A DNA stretch of 5,885 nucleotides from Leptospira sp. (GTDB lineage Bacteria; Spirochaetota; Leptospiria; Leptospirales; Leptospiraceae), in NCBI GenBank assembly GCA_025457985.1, contig JALOTI010000137.1, positions 1 through 5,885 of the forward strand. The letters are read 5' to 3'. Under the pieces are notes generated by a model that saw only the letters and a list, made by a program, of their open reading frames with translations, was not told where the DNA came from and searched no databases. Shown here piece by piece: positions 1 to 5,885 of this stretch. The first letter of the stretch is position 1. Each line of letters begins with the position of its first letter. Position numbers and translations under genes: made by a program.

Positions 1-702
1 ACCGTGACTTACATCTGGTGGTTCAATGGAAGAAAGCCGAAGTCGGGAGTATTCTAATATTTTTAAAATATCTTCCAAAAGATTTAAAAAACCCTTTTCT
101 CCATTTTCTAGTCTATACCAACCAAGATTAACTCCCGTAAGCTGGATTTCTCCGACACCATTATCTTGTAAATAACGCACTTGATCTAAAACATCATTGT
201 AGTCTCGGCTAACACCTTGCCCTCTTGCACTTGGAATTTTACAATAGGAACATTTGCGATTACAACCATCTTGGATTTTGAGATACGCACGCGTGTGACC
301 TTCCGGTAAAACATCTGAATAGGAAAAACGATCGTTTGGCTTTTGGCTTTGGATCTCCCTTCCTGCCAAATCCGAGAGGATTTTATAAGGTAATGAACTT
401 TTTTCCGAATTCCCAAAGACACCATATACGCCTGGGATGTTCAAAAGTATTTCTTTATCAGTTTCCGCATAACAACCGGTTACATAGACCTTGGCACCTG
501 GATTCGTTCGAATTGCATTTCGAATAATATTTCGATTTTTTACATCAGCTTTATTTGTAACGGTACATGTATTAACTACTATATAATCCGCAGACTCATT
601 GGTATCAACGAGACTGAAACCATTTTCTTTTAATACAGAATAGATGCCATCTGTTTCAAAAAAATTGAGACGGCATCCAAGAGTATGAAACTTAACTTTC
701 AC
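1..702 (-). CDS. mtaB: tRNA-t6A37 methylthiotransferase MtaB, C-terminus cut by window edge
   Basis: A reading frame with no stop runs from a GTG at 702 through base 1, giving 234 codons of a protein usually about 430-450 residues long. MtaB enzymes use radical SAM chemistry to add a methylthio group to t6A at position 37 of tRNAs that read ANN codons, making ms2t6A. The N-terminal UPF0004 domain carries cluster cysteines C10 (FHTLGCRLN), C46 ([12 protein letters not shown]) and C77 (VTGCYAE). The radical SAM motif is C147-x3-C151-x2-C154 (GCNRKCSYC), followed by IPSARG. A later stretch, [11 protein letters not shown], is also typical. The LGCRLN and [10 protein letters not shown] forms fit MtaB better than MiaB or RimO. 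The C-terminal end of the radical SAM domain and the TRAM domain lie outside the window. The GTG overlaps the TGA of the TPR gene (GTGA) and has no clear Shine-Dalgarno, so translation is probably coupled to that gene. Confidence 0.92.
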   Translation of the reverse strand, partial: MKVKFHTLGCRLNFFETDGIYSVLKENGFSLVDTNESADYIVVNTCTVTNKADVKNRNIIRNAIRTNPGAKVYVTGCYAETDKEILLNIPGVYGVFGNSEKSSLPYKILSDLAGREIQSQKPNDRFSYSDVLPEGHTRAYLKIQDGCNRKCSYCKIPSARGQGVSRDYNDVLDQVRYLQDNGVGEIQLTGVNLGWYRLENGEKGFLNLLEDILKILEYSRLRLSSIEPPDVSHG

Positions 703-1487
703 AGTGTAGCAAGTTCTTGGATTCTTTTTTTGTTTTCTTGAATCGACTGGTTATCTTTGGCAAGAGAGACAGCCTTATCAACACAGTCTTTTGCTTCCGT
801 GAGATACGAATTAGCCTGAGTCTTTTTCCCTAATTTTTTATTTGTACGATACAAGGCTTCTTGCACTAGAGCAAGATTGTTCCATACTTCTGGTGATTTT
901 TCGTTCAAAGAAGATGCCCATCTTAAACTAACATCCGCTTTGTCGTAATTCTTGAGATTGTAATAGATTTTTCCTTCTAACTCCAACATACGAAAGTCAT
1001 TCGGGCTACCAGCCTTAGCCTTTTCGATTTGGGAAAGTGCAGTCTTTGAGGCACCTCTTTCACTCAGGGCCAAAGCATAATAATATCTAATTTCAGGATT
1101 GGTGGGAAACATCGGAATAACCCGCTCAGATAACTCAATTGCAGGTTTCCATTTTTTAAACTTAGTTAAGATTCCAAGGGATTGTAGAAGCAAATCCTCA
1201 TCATCTGGTTTTCGTTTACGCGCCTCTAACATATTCTTATAAGCGTTGTCGAAATCATTGAGTTTGTTATAATTCAAAGCAAGCAATGCATAGAATTCAT
1301 AAGACAATTTACCCTCAGCTAACAAAGACTTGAGTAATTCTATGGATTTGTTGTAATTCCTTACCTTGTATTCGTCTACAGCGGAAAAATAGGTGGATCC
1401 ACCTTCTGTAGTCTGCCCCAATAAGGATGAGGATACAATACAGCTTAGGAAAATGGCAAAAACGCCAGAGTAAATTATTTGTTTCAT
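699..1487 (-). CDS. Exported TPR-repeat protein
   Basis: The protein has 262 residues and no specific function that I recognise. Residues 1-25 form a signal peptide: K2, a hydrophobic run [11 protein letters not shown], then a polar SSSLLGQ region with likely cleavage near G24/Q25. C16 could be read as a lipobox cysteine, but FLSC is followed by more hydrophobic residues, so a periplasmic or secreted protein seems likelier than a lipoprotein. The rest is a chain of about six tetratricopeptide helix pairs, roughly residues 32-60, 61-94, 95-128, 129-162, 163-196 and 198-246. Typical TPR signatures are [33 protein letters not shown] and [13 protein letters not shown]. The last unit has a basic insertion (KKLGKKTQ). 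TPR proteins usually act as scaffolds for protein contacts. The ATG overlaps the stop of the upstream DUF3592-like gene (ATGA) and lacks a strong Shine-Dalgarno, so coupling is likely. Its own end overlaps mtaB. Confidence 0.88.
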   Translation of the reverse strand: MKQIIYSGVFAIFLSCIVSSSLLGQTTEGGSTYFSAVDEYKVRNYNKSIELLKSLLAEGKLSYEFYALLALNYNKLNDFDNAYKNMLEARKRKPDDEDLLLQSLGILTKFKKWKPAIELSERVIPMFPTNPEIRYYYALALSERGASKTALSQIEKAKAGSPNDFRMLELEGKIYYNLKNYDKADVSLRWASSLNEKSPEVWNNLALVQEALYRTNKKLGKKTQANSYLTEAKDCVDKAVSLAKDNQSIQENKKRIQELATL

Positions 1488-1915
1488 AGATCTTGGGGAA
1501 CCGTTATGGAGTTCAAATTGACCGAATCAATCCGTGAATGGTAGGGTTCGATGGGGTCTAGGTATACGAAAACGCTTCCCCCTTGGGAAAGCAAGTAATG
1601 TTCAATATGCTCTTCTGTGAGTATTTCCTCACCATCCACAAAAAGGATAGGCACATCGCCTGGTCCTAAATGCATATGATACTCTTTCCCAGGCAAAAAA
1701 TCTACAATGTTCAAGTATCCAGATCCATAGTAAAGGCCCTGCTGGAAGTAATACTTGTATTTGACCTTTACTTCCGGCAAAATCAAATTAGGACGGATTA
1801 CCCCTAACTCAATGCGCTCAATGGTCGCAATCGTTCGAATTTTACGAAGTTGGAACCAAATTTTACGAATGAAAAAGTAAGAAAAAAGAAAAACGAGGGG
1901 GATTAAGATAGCCAC
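1484..1915 (-). CDS. Small membrane-anchored DUF3592-like protein
   Basis: The protein has 143 residues. Residues 2-17 (ILIPLVFLFSYFFI) form one membrane segment, followed by a basic stretch (RKIWFQLRKIR). Residues about 28-130 resemble DUF3592: a strand ATIERIELG, then PEVKVKYKYYFQQGLYYGSGYL, and a closing VFVYLDPIEPYHSRID that matches the usual VYYDP-x-NP end. Between the GSGY strand and the VFVYLDP strand lies a segment of about 40 residues (71-112, with HMHLGPGD and a Glu/His-rich EEHIEHYL), which looks longer than in standard DUF3592 domains. The role of the family is unknown, and the domain call rests on pattern memory. The start is a GTG 17 bp after the clpC stop with GGGGGA five bases before it. 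The 3' end overlaps the TPR gene by 4 bp, suggesting that the two products are made together and may both act at the envelope. Confidence 0.8.
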   Translation of the reverse strand: MAILIPLVFLFSYFFIRKIWFQLRKIRTIATIERIELGVIRPNLILPEVKVKYKYYFQQGLYYGSGYLNIVDFLPGKEYHMHLGPGDVPILFVDGEEILTEEHIEHYLLSQGGSVFVYLDPIEPYHSRIDSVNLNSITVPQDL

Positions 1916-1920
1916 TTAAG

Positions 1921-1926
1921 TCCCCC
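1921..1926 (-). promoter_or_regulatory. Ribosome binding site for the DUF3592-like gene
   Basis: On the minus strand GGGGGA lies five bases before the GTG at 1915, inside the 17-bp gap after clpC. A second purine block, GGAG, sits at 1929-1932 but is 13 bases from the start, which is rather far. The site supports GTG as the true start, because the next codons already encode the membrane segment. Confidence 0.45.
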
Positions 1927-1932
1927 AACTCC

Positions 1933-4479
1933 TTACACAAGTGCTAAGTCTTTTTCTGGTTCACTCGCAGAAGACCCACCATCACCCTTTGGAGGCTCTT
2001 TGTAGTCTTCCCAAGCAGACTCCGAATAAACAAGTTTTCCCTCAACTAAGTCGACAAGAATCTTTGTCGGAGCATCATAAACCCCTTTTAAGGACTGAAC
2101 TGCCATATAGTCTTCCAGCTCTCTTTGGAACACCCGTCTCAGCGGTCTCGCACCATAATTTTGGTCGTATCCAATGGTCGCAAAATGTTCTTTTGCAGAC
2201 AATGTAAGGTTCACTAATACCTTTTTTTCGGTTAGGCGTTTGTTGAAATCCTTTAACATGATATCTACAATGTTGACGATCTCTTCCTTTTTGAGCGGAG
2301 CAAAGTAAACAATCTCATCCACGCGGTTTAGAAACTCAGGATTGAAGTGTTTCTTTAACTGCTCACGAGCTTGATCCGCTTTGTAGGATTCTCTCTCCTC
2401 CGCAAAGTCCTCAAACCCAAGCCTTCCACCCTTCGAAATTTCTTTCGCCGCAATATTGGAAGTCATGATAATGATTGTATCACGGAAATTGACTTTTCTA
2501 CCTTTGGTGTCTGTGAGATTTCCCTCTTCCATAATTTGTAGAAGGATGTTAAATAGATCATGGTGTGCCTTTTCGATTTCATCCAATAGAACCAAACTGT
2601 ATGGTTTCCTTCGAACAAATTCCGTTAGCTGCCCACCATCATCGTAACCAACATAACCTGGAGGTGCTCCAATCAGCCTGGAAACAGCATGTGGTTCCAT
2701 ATACTCAGACATATCTATTCGAAGCATCGCATCTTCGGAACCAAACAACTGTTCTGCGAGTGCCTTGGCAAGTTCTGTTTTACCGACTCCAGTAGGCCCG
2801 AGGAAGATAAAAGAACCCGTCGGTCTTTTTTCACTTTTGAGGCCTGTTCTGGATCTACGAACTGCTTTCGCAACTTTTTCAATTGCGTCAGTTTGGCCAA
2901 CGATCCTCGATTTGATATCCCCTTCTAGGTTGAGAAGTTTTTGGTTTTCTGTTTGTTCCATCTTACGAAGTGGAATTCCTGTCCACAAACTCACAACGGA
3001 AAGGATATCCTCTTCTTCAATGGAAACCGCATAACCATCCATACGCTCTTGCCATTGTTTGATTTTATCTTCAAGGGTCTGTTTTTTACGGTTCACTTCA
3101 TCACGAACTGCAGCAGCCTTTTCATACTCTTGGCTTCTGACCAAATCTTCTTTTTTAACAGAAAGAGTTTTGATTTCTTCTTCGATCTCTTTGATTTCAT
3201 TCGGTCTTTGGCAATTAGCCAGACGAGCCTTAGCTCCCGCTTCATCTATGATGTCGATTGCCTTATCTGGTAAAAATCGATCATTGATATATCGATGAGA
3301 TAGTTTAACGGCTTGTTCAAGAGCTTTCGCCGAATAACGAACCTTATGGTGGGCTTCATATGCTTTTTTAAGACCATCAAGAATCAGAATTGCATCATCC
3401 ACATTTGGCTCTGCAACTTTTACCATCTGGAATCTTCTCTCAAGTGCACTGTCTTTTTCGATGTACTTTCGATACTCGTTGTTGGTTGTCGCACCGATAC
3501 ACTGTAACTCCCCACGAGCGAGAGCAGGTTTCAGAATATTAGCTGCATCCACAGCACCTTCCGCCGCACCAGCACCTATCAACGTGTGAAGCTCATCAAT
3601 AAATATGATGATGTTTTGTGAAGATACAATCTCTTTCATAATTTTTTTGAGACGTTCTTCGAACTCACCACGGTATTTAGTTCCTGCGATTAAGCTAGCT
3701 AGATCTAAAGATAACACACGTTTATCGAAAAGTAGATCAGGAACAAGTTTATCAATTACTGCCTGAGCAAGCCCCTCTACAATAGCAGTTTTTCCTACTC
3801 CTGATTCACCAACTAACACTGGATTGTTTTTTGTTTTTCTGGAAAGGATTTGAATGACTCTTTCAATCTCTTTGGATCTTCCGATCACAGGATCCAATTT
3901 TTTCTCACGAGCCAATTGGGTTAGATCCCGAGCAAACTCATCCAAAATAGGTGTTTTGCTTTTTTCCTGTCTAGGTTGCGCTTGGGCTGTTGAACTTTGT
4001 GTTTGCCCTTGTGTGCCAGTTCCACCGACTGAACTTGCTGGTGGTGCACCGAGGAGTCTTAGTATTTCCGATTTGATTACGTTGTAGTTTACGCTGAAGG
4101 AACTGAGAGAACCGCCAGCTATATTGTTATTATCTCGCAGAAGGGCGAGGAGAATATGCTCTGTACCAACATAGTTGTGTTTGAGTCGTTTTGCCTCTTC
4201 TTTAGACACTTCGATCATTTTTTGGTATTTGTCTTGGCCTTGGGAAACATCTAGCAACAAAGCACCAGAACCTTCTCGCGTGCGCTTTTCGACTTCTTTC
4301 CTGAGCTCGTTCAAATTGATATTGAGATTGGTCAGGATTTTAATCGCAACAGAGTCTTCCTCTCGAAGAAGACCAAGTAAAATATGTTCCGGACCAATAA
4401 AGTCGGAACCCAAACGTTTTGCCTCATCTTGGGCGATTTCGTTGATGACTCTTTTTGCTCTTTTGGTGAATTCCAACAT
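1933..4479 (-). CDS. clpC: ATP-dependent Clp protease unfoldase subunit ClpC
   Basis: This is a complete Hsp100 AAA+ unfoldase of 848 residues that threads substrates into ClpP. Numbered from the ATG at 4479, two Clp-N repeats cover about 3-40 and 80-118 ([10 protein letters not shown] and [10 protein letters not shown]). Their E31 and E107 match the phosphoarginine-binding glutamates of Bacillus ClpC (E32, E106). A Gly/Ser/Gln-rich linker (about 147-176) follows. AAA-1 has Walker A GESGVGKT (224-231), Walker B IIIFIDE (290-296) and the ERR arginine-finger region near 347-349. The middle domain contains a UVR-type helix pair (about 442-472, [12 protein letters not shown]). AAA-2 has Walker A GPTGVGKT (561-568), Walker B LVLLDE (629-634), the ClpP-docking loop GGRLGF (684-689) and sensor-2 GAR (776-778). 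The UVR helices and ClpP loop separate it from ClpA and ClpB. The in-frame GTG at 4485 would add two residues, but the ATG matches the family N-terminus and has better-spaced AGGG. Confidence 0.97.
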   Translation of the reverse strand: MLEFTKRAKRVINEIAQDEAKRLGSDFIGPEHILLGLLREEDSVAIKILTNLNINLNELRKEVEKRTREGSGALLLDVSQGQDKYQKMIEVSKEEAKRLKHNYVGTEHILLALLRDNNNIAGGSLSSFSVNYNVIKSEILRLLGAPPASSVGGTGTQGQTQSSTAQAQPRQEKSKTPILDEFARDLTQLAREKKLDPVIGRSKEIERVIQILSRKTKNNPVLVGESGVGKTAIVEGLAQAVIDKLVPDLLFDKRVLSLDLASLIAGTKYRGEFEERLKKIMKEIVSSQNIIIFIDELHTLIGAGAAEGAVDAANILKPALARGELQCIGATTNNEYRKYIEKDSALERRFQMVKVAEPNVDDAILILDGLKKAYEAHHKVRYSAKALEQAVKLSHRYINDRFLPDKAIDIIDEAGAKARLANCQRPNEIKEIEEEIKTLSVKKEDLVRSQEYEKAAAVRDEVNRKKQTLEDKIKQWQERMDGYAVSIEEEDILSVVSLWTGIPLRKMEQTENQKLLNLEGDIKSRIVGQTDAIEKVAKAVRRSRTGLKSEKRPTGSFIFLGPTGVGKTELAKALAEQLFGSEDAMLRIDMSEYMEPHAVSRLIGAPPGYVGYDDGGQLTEFVRRKPYSLVLLDEIEKAHHDLFNILLQIMEEGNLTDTKGRKVNFRDTIIIMTSNIAAKEISKGGRLGFEDFAEERESYKADQAREQLKKHFNPEFLNRVDEIVYFAPLKKEEIVNIVDIMLKDFNKRLTEKKVLVNLTLSAKEHFATIGYDQNYGARPLRRVFQRELEDYMAVQSLKGVYDAPTKILVDLVEGKLVYSESAWEDYKEPPKGDGGSSASEPEKDLALV

Positions 4480-4484
4480 GCGCA

Positions 4485-4494
4485 CCCTGCCTTT
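4485..4494 (-). promoter_or_regulatory. Ribosome binding site that decides the clpC start
   Basis: Reading the minus strand, AAAGGCAGGG ends five bases before the ATG at 4479. The same AAAGG is only four bases from the alternative GTG at 4485, which is too close. AGGG at 4488-4485 overlaps that GTG. The spacing favours the ATG and a protein beginning MLEFTKRA. Confidence 0.5.
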
Positions 4495-4524
4495 ATAAAC
4501 TTAGACGAACGTCCTTGTCCCTAT

Positions 4525-5343
4525 CTAAACCGTACTCGTTTTTGGAGGCGTGAGTAAACTAAGAATTTTGCAAAACTCACGTTTTTGAACAGCACTGACG
4601 TTCTTAACGGAAATTTTTGTGAGAACTCCTAGTGACTTTCCACCACCCCCACTGGTTGTACCATCGGATAGCAGAGCAAATTCTATACCAAAATCAGTCA
4701 ATTTTGACAATTTTGTCAAAATCGTAGCCTTTGCATTCCCTTTGATTCTGAAGACGACAGAGAGACGATCCCCTCTCCCCCAATTCGTAGGACAAGAATT
4801 GATCCATCCAATTTTTGGTTCACAGGCCCAGATATCCTTCGAAGACAAAAAAGAAAGCAAATCTGGGTTTGGATTTTGAAGTCTGGTTTGGAGTTCCCGC
4901 AAACTCGGTTGAAAATTACTAATGGAAGTTTCCGAAAATGAATCATATATCCATTCCATCCTCATATGATCCTCCGATTGCAAATACGTCCGAAAGGTTT
5001 CTCTTCCGAACGATAAGGATCTTATTTCTTTCATTCTCTGGAATTCGGGTATCTCCATTAGTTTTTGAACGGCAGTGAGTTGCGAATCGTAAAAGGGAAA
5101 CAAACCAGATTTAAGGTTTCTAGAAACGCGGTATCGCAAACTCACAATTTCCAGATCCTCGGAATTAAAACTGGATATTAGGTTTTCGTAAAAGGAATTC
5201 GGAATAGGTTTAGATTTGGTTGGGAAGGATTCCTTTTTTTGAAAAAGCCATCGTCGAACCATTGGGACACAGTGTACACATCCGCACTTTCCATGTTTTT
5301 GAAATGTAGCGAACGTTAAACCACAATATCCACAAAATTCCAT
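4525..5343 (-). CDS. mcsB: McsA zinc finger fused to a diverged McsB-type guanidino kinase domain
   Basis: The protein has 272 residues when started at the ATG at 5343; a TTG three bases earlier is the alternative. Residues 4-25 (CGYC, CGCVHC) match the second zinc finger of McsA, with C4, C7, C22 and C25 as likely ligands and C20 as an extra Cys. Residues about 65-262 align with the McsB kinase: SLRYRVSRN (R70, R72), SEDHMR (E124, R128) and NSCPTNWGRGDR (C184, R193), equivalent to Bacillus R29, R31, E121, R125, C167 and R176. The loop that should carry R207 and E212 has A223 and a Gly-rich run (TSGGGGKSLG) instead. The stretch between FPF and SEDH is about 35 residues shorter than in Bacillus, and the McsB C-terminal domain with the RDxxRA motif is absent, as are the first McsA finger and its UVR helices. 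Placement before clpC supports a ClpC partner role. Kinase activity is doubtful; an adaptor or pseudokinase is my inference. Confidence 0.85.
   Translation of the reverse strand: MEFCGYCGLTFATFQKHGKCGCVHCVPMVRRWLFQKKESFPTKSKPIPNSFYENLISSFNSEDLEIVSLRYRVSRNLKSGLFPFYDSQLTAVQKLMEIPEFQRMKEIRSLSFGRETFRTYLQSEDHMRMEWIYDSFSETSISNFQPSLRELQTRLQNPNPDLLSFLSSKDIWACEPKIGWINSCPTNWGRGDRLSVVFRIKGNAKATILTKLSKLTDFGIEFALLSDGTTSGGGGKSLGVLTKISVKNVSAVQKREFCKILSLLTPPKTSTV
4682..4710 (-). promoter_or_regulatory. Candidate internal promoter for clpC
   Basis: On the minus strand TTGTCA (4710-4705, five of six matches to the -35 consensus) is followed by 17 bases and then TATAGA (4687-4682, four of six matches to the -10). 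Transcription would begin near 4675, about 195 bases before the clpC ATG. The -35 lies within the left arm of the inverted repeat at 4701-4722. The site is inside the upstream coding region and could be chance in A+T-rich DNA. Confidence 0.25.
4701..4722. repeat. Perfect inverted repeat, 10-bp arms around a 2-bp centre
   Basis: The plus-strand arms are ATTTTGACAA (4701-4710) and TTGTCAAAAT (4713-4722), separated by TT; one is the exact reverse complement of the other. The two-base centre is too short for a full RNA hairpin, so a dimeric DNA-binding protein would be the more natural reader. It lies in the kinase-domain coding region of the McsA/McsB hybrid gene (around ILTKLSKL). It does not match the CIRCE, CtsR, PerR or Leptospira LexA (TTTG-N5-CAAA) boxes as I know them. 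Confidence 0.7.
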
Positions 5344-5885
5344 CAAGACACAGGCGTTAGTTTACCAGATTCAATTCGATTGCGTTTGTGAGCCATGGAA
5401 GCTAGTTCCATATCATGTGTTACAAGGATTAGAGAAAATTTAAACTCTGATTGCAAATCTTTAATCAGATCCATTAGATGTCTGGAATTTTCTCGGTCTA
5501 GGTTTCCTGTAGGTTCGTCAGCAAGGATCAATTGTTTTTTTCCAACAAGAGCTCTTGCAACACCAACTCTTGCACTCTCTCCACCTGATAATTGAGACGG
5601 AAAACTTTCCAATCTTTCACCAAGACCGACAAGCCCAAGAATCTCTTTTGCTTTCTCCCTTGCCAGAGCTGGGTTCATTTTGCTGATGAGAAGTGGCATC
5701 ATTACATTTTCGATGGCTGTAAAATCAGGCAGAAGGAGATGTTGTTGAAAAATAAAAGAAATCCTTTCCGCTCGAAATACTTCTCTTTGCCTTTCATTTA
5801 AACTACCCAAAGAAACTCCGCAGACCTCCACAGAACCTTCGTCAAACGAATCCATAGCACCTAAGATATTTAAAAGAGTTGATTT
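5343..5885 (-). CDS. lolD: Lipoprotein-releasing ABC transporter ATPase LolD, N-terminus cut by window edge
   Basis: The frame is open to the right edge, giving 180 residues of a protein normally about 225-235 long. LolD is the cytoplasmic ATPase of the LolCDE complex, which extracts lipoproteins from the inner membrane for transfer toward the outer membrane. The first codons read [12 protein letters not shown], so the window begins at the lysine of the Walker A motif. Downstream come the Q-loop region [24 protein letters not shown], the signature LSGGE (5591-5577), Walker B LILADEP with the D-loop GNLD, and the H-loop LVTHD near 5417. The phrases [17 protein letters not shown] and ADEPTGNLD are typical of the LolD/MacB/FtsE group, and the first is closest to LolD. 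The signature helix reads [12 protein letters not shown] rather than the usual GERQRVAIARAL. A MacB-type exporter ATPase is the main alternative. The TGA shares its last base with the next ATG (TGATG). A LolC/E-type permease is likely just upstream. Confidence 0.9.
   Translation of the reverse strand, partial: KSTLLNILGAMDSFDEGSVEVCGVSLGSLNERQREVFRAERISFIFQQHLLLPDFTAIENVMMPLLISKMNPALAREKAKEILGLVGLGERLESFPSQLSGGESARVGVARALVGKKQLILADEPTGNLDRENSRHLMDLIKDLQSEFKFSLILVTHDMELASMAHKRNRIESGKLTPVS

Noticed and set aside
41..80. Possible frameshift or stop in mtaB near the left end
   Set aside because: Careful re-reading of the reverse complement gives [21 protein letters not shown] with no interruption; the apparent stop came from dropping one base.
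186..425. 79-residue minus-strand open frame with no recognisable domain
   Set aside because: It lies wholly inside mtaB in another frame. The mtaB frame has six conserved cluster cysteines and continues through this region.
1391..1404. Perfect 14-bp palindrome AGGTGGATCCACCT in the TPR gene
   Set aside because: It encodes GGST just after the signal peptide, has no promoter-like sequence beside it, and does not sit at a gene boundary.
2941..3273. 110-residue plus-strand open frame, and several shorter plus-strand frames across 1941-4498
   Set aside because: All lie antisense to clpC, whose frame is conserved along its whole length. Their compositions look like shadow translations with no domain or start-site support.
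4492..4515. Promoter-like GGGACA with TATAAA just before clpC, and the small palindrome GACG-AA-CGTC
   Set aside because: Transcription from this -10 would begin near 4485 and leave almost no leader or ribosome binding site for clpC. The 4-bp arms of the palindrome are within chance expectation.
4603..4640. GGGGKS in the hybrid protein as a Walker A P-loop
   Set aside because: It lies in the position of the guanidino-kinase mobile loop, with no hydrophobic strand before it, no GxxxxGK[ST] spacing and no Walker B partner.

Overview
The window is a tightly packed stretch of bacterial chromosome. All six genes lie on the minus strand, so they read from the right edge to the left. In reading order they are lolD (cut by the right edge), a one-gene McsA/McsB hybrid, clpC, a small membrane protein with a DUF3592-like domain, an exported TPR-repeat protein, and mtaB (cut by the left edge). 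ClpC resembles remembered Leptospira ClpC sequences. That, the fairly A+T-rich DNA and a Lol-type (diderm) lipoprotein transport gene point to a spirochaete of the Leptospiraceae, but no database search was possible. No RNA genes, mobile elements, CRISPR arrays or terminators were seen, and no gap between genes exceeds about 45 bp.

Layout, in transcription order: 5885-5343 holds the C-terminal 180 residues of the LolD ATPase. Its stop codon shares one base with the next start (TGATG). 5343-4525 encodes a 272-residue protein that joins one McsA-type zinc finger to a shortened, diverged McsB-type guanidino-kinase domain. A 45-bp gap leads to clpC (4479-1933), a complete AAA+ unfoldase. After 17 bp comes the DUF3592-like gene (1915-1484), which overlaps the TPR gene (1487-699) by ATGA. 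The TPR gene overlaps mtaB (702 to beyond 1) by GTGA. These junctions suggest one operon with translational coupling.

How the genes may work together: the core is a protein quality-control module. In Bacillus, McsB phosphorylates arginines on proteins, McsA activates McsB, and ClpC recognises phosphoarginine and feeds substrates to ClpP. Here ClpC keeps the phosphoarginine-binding glutamates and a ClpP-docking loop. Its partner, by contrast, is a fused protein whose kinase loop has lost two key active-site positions and which lacks the McsB C-terminal domain. The partner may therefore be an adaptor or pseudokinase rather than a working arginine kinase. The flanking genes serve lipoprotein export (lolD), the cell envelope (DUF3592-like and TPR proteins) and tRNA modification (mtaB). 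A perfect 10+2+10 inverted repeat overlaps a promoter-like -35 inside the hybrid gene about 220 bp before clpC, and is a candidate internal control site.
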